Of a DNA stretch of 64,000 nt, positions 24,055 through 36,804 are shown piece after piece (within the stretch, counting starts at the first letter, position 1; each line of letters begins with the position of its first letter). Both the position numbers and the translations under genes were made by a program. This stretch comes from Takifugu bimaculatus (lineage: Eukaryota > Chordata > Actinopteri > Tetraodontiformes > Tetraodontidae): the NCBI GenBank assembly GCA_004026145.2, contig CP034992.1, forward strand, positions 2,303,927 to 2,367,926. Direction: 5' to 3'. The notes under the pieces are model-generated. The model worked only from the letters and a program-made list of their open reading frames with translations. It was not told where the DNA came from and ran no database searches.

Positions 24055-27000
24055 CTGCAACACCACCAGGAATCAGACAAAAGCAACATTTAGAACGATG
24101 AGGGACCACCCAACCTTCCAACTACATTGGATTGGTGGTTGACACACAATAATCTTCTGTTACACTCTCAAATTAACGCTGAAAGTCAATCATTTTACTT
24201 TTTGGGGTTAAACCATTTTTTCGTTCAACGGCCCAAGCAGAAGGCTGTGGAGGTAAAATAAGGAAAAGATGGTTTTATCGGAGTGATCCGCACCTGTGAG
24301 CTGTGCTCCACCTGAGAAAACACCTCATGATCCAGTGGTCTGTGGTTGCTGAAGCTCTTTGAGCGTCCTGCTGGTGTCGACTTCCGTAACTGTGGACTCT
24401 CCACCTGCAGGTTCAGAATGTTAGCAGCACAGTCAAACAGAACAGTCGGTTCAGCAAATTGTCCCGAAGACTCATCCGTACCTTGGTCTTGAGAGAGGAA
24501 TGGCGAGTGACTGAATTGAGGATGCTGTGAGAGCTGACGGGTCGTTTCTCCCCGGCCTCTTTCACCAGGGCACTGCCCACAGGGAGAGAAGCTGTCCTCA
24601 CTGCTGGCACTTCCTCCGCTGGCACCTGGACCAGAACCGTCATTTTCGGAGCCGCGGAATGTTCTGCGGATGCCCCCCAACTCGGGGCGTTTTCTCATCC
24701 TGAACGAAACATTTCAGTTTTATATTTAAATGTTTAGCGTATTCTTTTTTAGGGTTTTAGGGTTTTGGTTTCAGCGTGAGACGCACTTGTTGAGGTTGGC
24801 CAGGTAGATATCAGCCACATGGGCCCCAGTGGGAGAAGCAGCGCTGCCTCGAGTAGACACCCTCTCCTTCCAGCAGATCCCTGCTGTCTACATCAGGTTT
24901 TGGACTTCCTCTGCCACCATCAACCCTGAAACCATTAAACCAGAGAGTGTGTAAATATATGTAACGTGTACGAGCCCAAAACAGAAAACCGACAGTGCAG
25001 TTCCTCTTCTATGATGTGCGCTAATAAACATTATCTTGATACATCAACCTATTTAGCTGTGGGAAATTCCATCAGACTATTTTCTGTCTTTTGATCATTT
25101 TAAGGACCACAAGTCATTTTTATGCATGTTTGAAGTTGTTTTTAGTCTCTTCACCCTGATGGCAAACAGATTTGACAATTTGTCGTACTTGTCTTGGACC
25201 ACAATGTACTGGTGGGGCACCAGTCCATCCACTCCATTATGGCGTCCCTCCCACCAGTCATCAGACGCCCGCTGGTACAGAAGCAGAGAAGCTCCCTTCT
25301 TGAACGTCAGCTCCCGACTGGTCCTGCCGCAGTAGTCGAAGCGAGCGACGGCTTCAAACGGGTCAGTCTCTGAAACAGCCAACGAGCCTGTGATTCAGAG
25401 GAGGGGGGCCAGACACAGGAAGTGGCAGAGAAACGGAGAGTAGGAAAAAACAGAAGCGGAGCAGAAAGGGGAAGCTGGATTAGTGCAGAGCTGGTTAGTC
25501 TTGCTGTACAAAGCTGCTGAGCAAAGCAGAAGAAGGTGAGCTGCTCTCAGTTGTCACAGCCAAAATTTACAAGTGAGGAAGGAGGAAAAGAAAACCGATA
25601 CGCTGGAGAGGATTTGGCTTACGTACCGTCTTCGCTGTTGTGGCTGACGGAGCCGGTGTCAGGCGCAGGCTCTTCCACCAGGGGGGGCTCACAGTGTGGA
25701 CTGTCACTAATGCGGACAGAGGGAGGAGAGACAAAGTCATGAGGATGTAAAAGCAGAAATCAGATTTGGATCACACAGGCTCAGGTGTTAACTACAGTTA
25801 ACACAGGACACACACGTGCACACTTTGTCATCCGTCACTACAGGCGACTATCACAAACTACAAACAACTCTATGACAGACATTATATAATATACAAACAG
25901 CACATCACTCAATCTATATTATAGATGTTGTTATATGGCTGGTTCAGTTTAAATTGATTGGTTATAAAATAACACAAGAGATAAACATTTTGATTGAAAA
26001 ATTCCATCCCAAAGATATTTATTTTTAACAATGAATTTCTTGTAATTAAAGTGGGAACTCACAATAGGTTGTCAAAGTTTCCACCACTTCAATAGTCAGT
26101 CTCCAACTTAAGCATGAAGGGAGCCGTATAAACTAATCCCAGATGGGCCAATGTGATAAAAGGCTTCTGTGGACGGTGGAGGGTGATCACTGCAGGGTGA
26201 TCGACAGTCTTAACAACTCTGCTGACCAGCACTAATCAATGCCTGAGGTTTGTAGCTGTATTGAAACTCAAAGTTGACCCTTGGGTGCTGAGCGCTGTGC
26301 TAGATACGTGATCAGACCCTACTTTAATCTACCGTGGGATGGAGGGTAAGCTGATCCTCGTGGTCCCGTCTCAGAGCAGGGCAGACAGGTCAAGCCCGCC
26401 AGCACTCCATGACGGACCCTTTATCACCACCACCCCACCCCCCTTTCTGGCCTATTCTTCTTTATCAAACTGGTTAGAAACCAATAAGAAAACACTTTCT
26501 CGCTGCGTTCTGTGCTGTACACACTCACCAGAAGTCATCTCCAGCACCAGGGATGGTGTAGATGGGGCCCTGCAGGTCTTGTGGTCCTGGGAAGATGCTG
26601 TCATGGTGGATGATGATAGTTTTAATGAGCTCATTGACGTGGGCCTGGCAAGAGACCTGGTCATGGCCTTCTGGGACAGACATCAGGGTGGGGCCAAAAC
26701 AGATGGCCAGGTTGTAGGGGTCCATCATGTTCTCCTCGCTGTACTGGGACAAGCTGGTAGGTTGGAAAGGTCAGTCATTTAGAGGGCAATCTCGCATAGC
26801 AGAGGACACAAACCAAACTGCTCCTTGAAATAAAAGTTCCAGAATCCAGGACACAGTGTATGAAAACATGAAAATGAAAACATATTTCACCGTCAGTTGG
26901 AGGATCTGCGAAGTTTCGCACATGAATCATTCCAGAAAAAGCAGCAGCTCCTATTTCTTCTGCAAAGAAGCTCTCTGGAGCTACTTGATTTACCATGAAT

Positions 27001-30000
27001 CTCAAATTTCACTCTTCTGACATCCCATTTCTCACTTTGTCAAGGATTTTAGGGATGCGACTGTCAGATGAACCTGCCTCCAGGATAACTAACCACCAAC
27101 TGCTCTCAATAACTCCTTCAGCAACTGTGCTGCGTTCACCTTTATAGCAATTATCTGGAGCTTCTGCAACACTTGAGGACACCTAAATCAGTGTGACAGT
27201 GTCAGTGACAAGTTCAACATGGGTTCCTGTCCTTAAATGATGCGTTAAAAAGATTACACGGATCAGCTTTTCTCTGCTGATTAACGAAGATTTTATTGAA
27301 ATTACTGGTCATTTCCTTTTCAACCAGCTTACAAAGGATTTTTTAGGATAATGTGTGAATCCCTCTTCAGCATGTGTGTATCCTGCTACTCACTGGTTGA
27401 GGAAGGCGAACAGGTATCTCATGATGATGAGGGTTTTGCTTGGCAGAGACTGCAGGACTTTCTTAACGTGGACAGCCCGGTCCTGGAGGCTCTCCATGGC
27501 TGGAACAACCATGACAGCCAGGAGATTACTCAGCACATAAACACACACTCAAACAAAAACAGACCAAAGGATTAGAGACTTACAGACACAGGATATGAGG
27601 TCATGGAACACATCCTTGGGGAAGAGGGCTTGATCCATTCCTCTAAAGTACAGCTTCAGAACACCAGCAATAGAATCCATGGCGTGGTCATTCTGGTCTC
27701 CTGCCAGTGGATCCTCACCTTTTATAAGGACAAGCAGGTGAAACATCTGAAATCTCCTTCCTACCACTTCCTGCTGGGTCAGGGCATCTTACCCCTCTCA
27801 AAAGCATTCTTGATGTCATTGACTTCCACCTGAGAGCCAGACACTCTGAAGATGCCTTCATGCTGCAGACCTACAAACACGCATGGGATTAGTTATAGTT
27901 GAAACCCAAGTGTTCCTGCGTTTCCAAAGCCAGTTTGACAGGACTGCTCAGACTTGACGCTAAGCAACCAGTCGCAACACAGGAACAGCTGCTCCTGAAC
28001 AATGACATCACTGCAGAATTCCGCTCACCATGGCGACTGATGAAGCGGATGCAGCTCTCCACCATCAGAGGAATGGCTTCAGCAGAGTCCTAAATGAGGC
28101 AGAGCAGAATTACTTCCTATTGAGGAGGAAAAGAAAAGTGCAGCATCCAAAAAACCACACCAGACACACCGACACGTCTGAACAAGCTCACCTTACTGCA
28201 CGTTAGTATTTCTGTGTGTACAACGTGGGTGCGAGAAACAGGCGTTGCTAGGAAACCACAGTTTTAATGTGTTGAATGGTGTCTGTAGCAGTTATCAAGC
28301 AAATGTCATTCTCGGTTTTGCAGTAAGTTAAAAATGTAAAAAATGTATCTGAAATGTTAAAGATAAAGCAAAAAACCAAACTGTCCACAAGGGGGAGCCA
28401 CAAATATGACCTTCGCGAGTGTGGCTGATGCTTTGGAGAACTAAAGTAAAACTTTAAGTCTATAACAACATCTTTAATAACAAGAAGTCCCATGAAGCGC
28501 TGTGAGGGAGGATACAGTAAAAATAGCTAAAATGAATCATCCCAGCAGCGGCTGACAGTGACTGAGAGACAAAGATCCATAGATTAATATACATTTAACA
28601 GATAATTACCTGCTTCCGAACTGTTGAGTTTCTCTGTCTGCTACACGGAGACAGAAAGACACAGGAGAAAGATACGGTACTCTGTCATTACGTCTCCAGA
28701 GAGTGTGTATTTATGCTCAAAAGTCTGTCATGCTCCATCTGTGCACACGTGACCATGTGCAAAGAACATACACAAACCGTGACTTGAAAATAATATGCCT
28801 GGATGCCAAGAAATCAAACTTTAATGCTGCTGTACTGCATGTACTGCAAGTGTGAGTTGGAGCATATTTCCTTCCTTCACCACACCTACCTGGCAAGGCA
28901 ACAGTCAGTCTTCTGACCTAAAAGAGGGAGAAACAGGAAGGGGGGAGGGGAGAGAGGGAGGGAGAAAGAGAGAGAGGTGGAGAGAAGCAGGGCAGGAAAC
29001 AGATTCAGATGGACAGAAACGGAATAATCTTTTCTTCTTAAAGCTGTACACACAGGCAGCAGAGATTTTCCCATGAAAGGTGAAAGGCCGCTGTAATATT
29101 TCCACTTACTCTCCCCCATGGTCTTCTCAATGAGGTCATGCTTGGCCTCGAGTTTGGTGATCAAGTTCCTGCCTTCAAGAAACTCCTTCAGTTTCTACAA
29201 AAGAAAAACACATCCTCACACAAAACCACAATAAAGCTTACTAGGCTACTCGGGAAACCATGGACGAGCGTCCACTACACCCACCGTGAAGTAAAACTGC
29301 TCCGTCTCCTGCTGGTTGGCCCGTCGTTTGGCAAGACTGGGCTTGCTCAGATAGGATTCACTGAAGGTGGACTTGACGGACTCCATGCTGTTGCTGTGGT
29401 GGAAGCATTCAGACACATCGTAGTCTTCCACTGTCACCATGTCTTGGATGGTGCACAGAGTGGCCTCCATTGTTTTCTTAACCTGATAAGAGAAACATTC
29501 TCTTTATCCGAGACAGACCAGGTAGCTTGAGTTATATTAGAGGGAGCTCCGCGAAGTCTGACCTCTTCATTCTCAATCTTCAGTGTGGAGAGGCGGGACT
29601 GCAGCTGCTGACACCTCTGGAGCAGCTCGCTTTCCAGGGGCTGCTGCGCACACACCACTCCCATCTGTGCCCACAAGTAAGGAGAAAAGATTTTTAAATG
29701 TGCAATTTAAAAAAAAAACAACAACAACCAAAACACCCAGAAGTGTTCCAAAAGAACGGGACATGTACCGTGTCTCCCATATGGGACTGGAAATCAAAGC
29801 GAGCTGGGGGGCAAAAGACATTATTGTAGGTCTCCATCAGTTTCTGCTTGTCTCCGTTGGCTTCCAGACTCTCCGTGGCCCCCTCCAGCATCTCCAGGCC
29901 CGAGTGCTTGGATGTCTCTACGTTCTGTTCAGCAGACAAGTAGGTCCTCAGGGCTCGCTGCAGGCTGGCATGGTAGCCAAGGTCACAGCACTGTCACGCA

Positions 30001-30882
30001 TAAACACACACAAATACGAAGGATAAATCAAATTGGCGTAGCATACGGAGGTAATCAGAGGAGATTTATGGTCTGTTCTACTCTTTCAACTCAACTCCTT
30101 TACTTTTTTTTATATTCTAGAGAGGACCACCGCTGGTCAAAACACATGGCAACACTACCTCACACAGACACACACACATGACAAAATGTTACTATCAGCG
30201 TGTGTTTATACTCACGTCAATGATGTCGGACAGATCGTGGATGTAATATTTGAAGACGCAGCTGTTGGTGGCCTCCAGTGCCAGCAGGTATTCATTCCTA
30301 GCCTTGATGGCCTTCAGCCTGTTCTCTGTGTACTTTGCTTGTCTCTGATAAGAGCAAGATAAAAAAAAAAACCAGTCTATTAACAATAGAGGCACAGAAA
30401 TCCAGCAGGAATGACAGAAAAAGGAAAAGAGTATAATAGATGGTGGAAGGAGAAGCCTCAGTACTGATCACGGATAACAGTTGTGACAATTCTGCTGTGA
30501 CAATTCCCAGCTGGTACAAACAAGGTTAGCAATAAGCCAGACACGCTCTCATAAATCATTCATGGGAAACAAAGACAACAGGTGGAGCTCCCCCTGCCCA
30601 AGGTCCCACCTTCTCCTTCATCTTCTCTATTTTTTTGACACTGGAACGACGGATGGGTTTCTCTTCACTTTTGATGCTGGCCAAGGTGTCAGGGGAGCGT
30701 GGCGTCTGTCTGTCGTCTAGTCGACCGGAGCGTCCCATCTGTTTCTCCTCCTGCTTCTCCGCCTCCTTCAGTTTGGATTCGGCATTGATGCTGTCAGTGT
30801 TGTACATGTGGTACGTCTTCATCACCTGGAAACGGGGATGGAGAGGTGATGACAAACATGAGCTATCTTTATTGTCCAGCCC

Positions 30883-30926
<44 letters not shown>

Positions 30927-31481
30927 TGGACTCTGCAGGACAACTCAGCACCACAAATATGACTTTTAATTAGCATTGATAAATGGCATCTTAGCAAATG
31001 ACTCGCTCAAACAGTTTGCAGAAGCTTTTTAGCAAAGTTGGAGAAGAGTCTAACAAATAATTGTGTGCAGTGTCAGCCTTATTCTAGTGGCCACCACCAG
31101 AGCCATCATTACACTACTCAAACCTCAGATCCAAGATGCCCCAGAAAAACACAGATGCATGTCTGCGAGTATGCACGTGACCAAGAGCGCGTTACTTCGA
31201 CAAAATCTATTTCTATCCCGTAATATATACTACAATTAAAGCAAAAAGCCGGCTTTTATAGGCTTGGCTGAGCTCAAGCTAAACTGTGGCCTACTGCCCA
31301 TGGCAGTGGTGTGTGAGGAAACTTTCTGACACACCAACACACACAGTAAAACACAGTAATTGACTCATTCCTCTTGGCAGGACCATGGACATGTGTAACC
31401 AGATGCTACAATGCCCTCTGACAGCGTGAGAAGTCCAAACAACATACGCGACAGTGAAATATCAATGACCAAATCTAACGA

Positions 31482-31524
<43 letters not shown>

Positions 31525-34500
31525 CACACACACACTTTGTCTGATTTCACCTGAAATCAGCTGCATTGCTCTGCAAGTCTCTGCTTTGAGCTAGATATTC
31601 TGCCCTGTTTGCTACATGTATAAGGCAAAACTTGGTGAGCCAGTTGCTATGACAACTGCTGTAAGTCTTTTGGAAGCCTATTAAGCTTTGGAAAGCAGCC
31701 CTACATACATTCAGCATGATCTAATAAGCCTTTTGCCAACACATTATTGTATTAACTCCACACATCTATACAAGTAATCATTGTTTTTGCCATTAAATAG
31801 TGTCTAAATAAAATCATTAAGTATTTAATACATATACCAGCTGTGAGGACAAACTTCTAACCCTGATATGAGAACAGGACTCTCCCCATTGATGCAAAAC
31901 ATTCCATTTAGGCTTTTTCTTACCGTGTAAAGCTCATTAAGAACCTTTATCAGATCCTCCTGGAGCTGAACTCCAACTTCTTTGCTCTGAGGAGACAAAT
32001 CAAAAATGATGACCATCATATAATTGTTTCGTATGACTATGTGATCCTTCCATACATCGATCTGAAGGAAAATGCAACAACGAGCCAACAGGCAGTTAAG
32101 AGGAGAAAATATAAAAATGGGAGGATAAAACCAGCATCAGCTTATGCCGCTAAATGCTAGAAACAAACAAGGTAAACATGGAGGAAGAACACATGTGTAT
32201 GCAGCAGAGAAAGATAGTAGTATTTAGGGTAGAGATGACACGATAATGGAGCCTGCTTCACCTTCATTCTGTAAAATACGAATGTATCATGTCCACGCCA
32301 GCTTGTCTACCAACTTCAGATCATGACCTTTTGATGCATCATGCTGCCTGTGGTTATATGTCTGCATCAGTGAGAGCAAGACAGTAACCAGCAACCACCA
32401 CATTTCATTAGCCTCGATGTGCTCGGCCACAGAGGACTCTGTGCTCCTATTAATAGTGTAAGGCAAGTTAGCACATCTTCCATTTCAAAACAAGCAATGA
32501 TAACTTTGCTGTGCTTCTGACAGTATCACTTCCTGTCAAAATGACTGAAATGTTACCACTTCTCTTTGCATCAGTGACTCCTACACATGCATAAAAATCC
32601 TTACCACTGTTGTTATTGGTAGTCTGACTAAGGGTATAAAGAAACACTTATCTGCTAATTATCTAGGTATTAGATAATGCTCTTTGTGCATTAGTGCAGA
32701 CATGTTGTGACCCAGACTTGATGGATGCAACCCTCATGCCAAAGAACAACCAGTTTCTTTCCTATAGAAGGCCCAAACTGTGTTGTCTGTAGAAGCTACA
32801 GATAAACTATTCTGGCCTGAGGTTCAGCCAACTTGCAGTCTGTCAATAAATCAACCATGACAGAAAGCAGATGGTGGCGAGGTGCACAGGAAGGGCAAAA
32901 AATGACATGAATTCAATGTATCAGCTTGTCAAAATGAAGGCAAAAGCTCACTGGATATTTATGCTAATACACCTGTGAATTAGAACCATTTTTAATGTGT
33001 TGAAATTTCAGGAATTTGTAAATTAAATGGAAGTAATCCTTCTGTAAATGTGCGGCACCTTCTTGAAGAGGCGTCCTGAGTCCTCACTGATCTGTGCAAA
33101 GCGGGGAATGATGTTGTTGAGGTAGAGGTCAGACAGAGTAGCATGGTCACGGCTCTCCCTCTTCACCTGGAGCAGCAACAGATTCCAGCAGTTCACCGGA
33201 GACAAAATGGTCTGCTCCTTCCTGGAAATGCAGGCAAAAAGACGGCATGAAGAATGTATGATCACACTATTTATCAAGGTTTTGATGTAATCTGGTGATG
33301 CCATTTCCTCTGCTGAGAGAGGAGGCAGACATAATTTACACAAACTGGATAGAAAATGGCATTGGGATAGGACAGGAAGGGACAACAAGGCATCCCCTCC
33401 ACTCACACACATGCACAATGTGAAAGCCAACTCAAACAGTGGATTCAGCCAGGGTACAGAACCCAGCAGGAAGAGGTCAGACTCCCTCAGAAGCACAGCT
33501 GTCACAGAAATAAATAAAGTGTTAAAAAAAAAAAAAGGCAGCAGGGGGAGTGAGAAAACAGTCTGGTGGCTCAGTGCTGATTTACTGGGTTGGATTCAAG
33601 CGTCCAGAAAGATGCACAATGTCAATAACTTGGTAACACTGGCACTATCGTTGTGTGCACACATTAGTTGATTGTGTTGTGTGTGTGTGTGTGTGTGTGT
33701 GTAAAACATGGATGATCCATGGACAATCGAGTGGGTAAAAGGGATTATAAGTGCATGTAAGTGGATGAAAGAGCATCTTTGTTCAGTTAAAAGCAGCTTT
33801 AACTGGATAGTGACAGTAAAGTGCTGCCAGGCATTGCACATGCACACGTGCACACAAGCTCGTGCGCGTGCACACACACACACACGCACAAACACACACA
33901 CACACACACACACAGAGGGGTTCAGGAAAAGTCAGACTGTGACCCAAGCAGACACAGTCAGACAGACTGTGTCTTTGACTGGAGGGTTTGGAGTCACACA
34001 CAGTTCATATGACACAGTGGTACAGATGTTACTGATCAGATGGCTGAGGTCAACAAACATCATTTTAGGAAAAAAACATCTGTAAAGATACAAGTGTGTT
34101 TGATGTCTAATGATGTTCGTGTGTTCATAGGTTCTGCAGTTTCCGTTTCTGCTGCTCTGCTTTGTCTTTGTTTTCCGGCAAAACATCTTTACAGTTTGCT
34201 TTTCACCACCAGAAAGGAGCCACAGTTCCTCTATCTGCACAACCGCCCAGTCAGTCCACATCCATGTGACACACCGCTGTCAAGCCACCAGCCATCACCA
34301 TGGCGATGTCACCCAACTCTTTCTGACCCTCAGTTATCACAAGGCAAACACTGAAATGTCACTGGCCCGTAGAAGGTCACCCAGAGCGGGCTGGGAGCAG
34401 AGTCAGTCTGCAGGTCGGGTGCTGCCAGTGAAAATGGAGTGAAAATGCTAAAATAGTCATTTATATTCGTAATTAAAGCCGCTTCCTCAGAAGTAGAATG

Positions 34501-36765
34501 CTTACATAGGCAAAGACAACAATCACAACAGGGCTAATAACACTAACTGTTGAGAATAAAATACCAGCGCATGTGGTCAGTGGTCATATGATCTCAGATC
34601 CACAGAATTGTATACGGGCTGCATCTAATTAACTGTAAACATGGCCTAATATTAAGCATAAGGACGGGCTTTGAGTCAACTTGTGAGGGTTTCACCATGT
34701 GACCTCTCAGTCTGTCAGCCTCATAGCACACAAGCCTACACACACTCGCACGCACATTGTACTTTAGCAGTGTAACCAGCCTCTGACATATGCAGTCTGC
34801 CAAATAGCATAAATACCAGGGGTCTCCAAAGGATCAACACATACACGCACTGCTGGGAGCAGTCAGCGCCGGGCTGTACATGCGAAAGGCAACGCACATG
34901 CTAGCACATGGAACATAGCTGAAATTCCAGGGTGGCACCCAGATTGCGTGATGCGTGGAGATAAAGCCAAAGTTGCTGGTTGAGGAGAAAACGTTAAAGA
35001 GACACGTGACACAAGGCCGAGCATGTCCACGCATTTAGTCTCCGGCCATCTTTGATGGATTGAAACGGCGTTTTGAACAGACCTACAGCAGCAGCTGACC
35101 TCCTCTCCTGCATTTTCAACGATGCCCCCTTTAACCTCCTTTTCCTTTCCAGTTTGACTCGTTTACCACGCTCTCAGCAACTGTCCGTATTGATCCGTGC
35201 GGGATGTGTGTACTATGGCCGGTGTTTGTGTACTCTAAATGTGTGCGTTTATAAGGTGCGTGTCCTCTCGGCCTTTTTATTTTGATCGATCTCTTTCTGC
35301 CTCCGCTTGAGTGCATGAAAGAGCATCAGAGTGCGGGCTTGTGTCAGTTGAGAAGTGAATGTGTCTGCAGAACGAGGTTCCACGCAACAGGAAAGAGCAC
35401 AAGAACGCTCGAATGTAGAAATGATGAACAGTGAAATAAATATAGACAACGACAAGCCCAGACAGACAAGGTCGAGTCACCTTAGGCATTCTGAATGATA
35501 CCGTCTTAACTGGTGTTAGTACCTGGTAGCTGTCTACTTTATGCACCATTGAGGCTGTAATTTACATAATTTATGCTTTCCAAGCAGATGTTTCTTCAGT
35601 AGGCCTGAAGACTCTTGGGTTTGCCCTGGTTGCAGCGTTACACCAGCGACAGAACTAAATTCATATGATTAGCAGAGACTTCAAATGGTGTCGATTTATC
35701 TTGTGAATGAAGCTGATTTCGCATTCGTGAGACAGATGACACAAATCTTCTTTTCTAGAGTTAATTGGCTCCTGTCTAACATCGTGAACGAGGATGCTTG
35801 ACATCTCTGCATTCCCAAATCTAAAATGGTGCTCATTCAATTAGACTTTTTATTATTTCAAACCAGTCCTTTCAATTCCAGGATAAAGCTGACAAGGTTT
35901 AATTTTGGAATATCACCCAAACGTGAACAGATTGTAACAGATGGTGCTTGTGGTCTATGAAAAATACCATAATTCTTCTGATTAGAGTAAGATATCATCT
36001 GGGAATTCTCTAGGTTCAAGATAGTTTTTGAGAAAATAAAAAAATGGTGTCCAAAACAGCAGATCAATAGCCAATTAAACAGCACCATTCTGAGAAGTAA
36101 GCAATTCCAATGACAAACAGCTGTTCCACAAACCACAGTGAGCCCAGGGTGCATCTTAATTCTCCTAAACTGCCTCATTTTCCCCTTAACTTGCATTTTT
36201 TCCCGATGCACCCCCCATTGTGGATACATGGAGAGACATGAGAAATCAGTTACTGGATCAGCGAGTAAACGATGAACCTGCAGCGACGCCTTTAGATAAC
36301 CCCTGCTGTCCTTCCAGACCCAAACTCCAAAGAGTTGTGATAGGAAATTGTCAGTCTGATCAGATTTAGGTTCCAAAAACAGCCACCATCAAATCAAAAC
36401 ACTCAACAGCTGCTCAGATCAGACCAGTTTAGGCCTGCAGTGATCAATTCTGAACCTTGAAAATCACCAACTTCTACGTTATTATCAATAATATTATTAT
36501 ACATATTAAATCTGTAGACATTTGGAGTTTTAAAAGACATTAGAACCAGTCCCAGGATATGAGGAGGGTAATGAGCAAAAATGAATGCGTGTGTGTGTGT
36601 GTGTGTGTGTGCTGTGATGAGGATAAACAGCTCAGTGAAACATTCCTACAGAGCAACAAACTGCTCTCTCCCACCAAAACCTGCCAGATAAATAGGAACA
36701 CATCATGCTGTGAACACTGATGAGCTTTAGTTTGTATTTTTGTGTGTGTGTGTGTGTGTGTGTGA

Positions 36766-36804
<39 letters not shown>

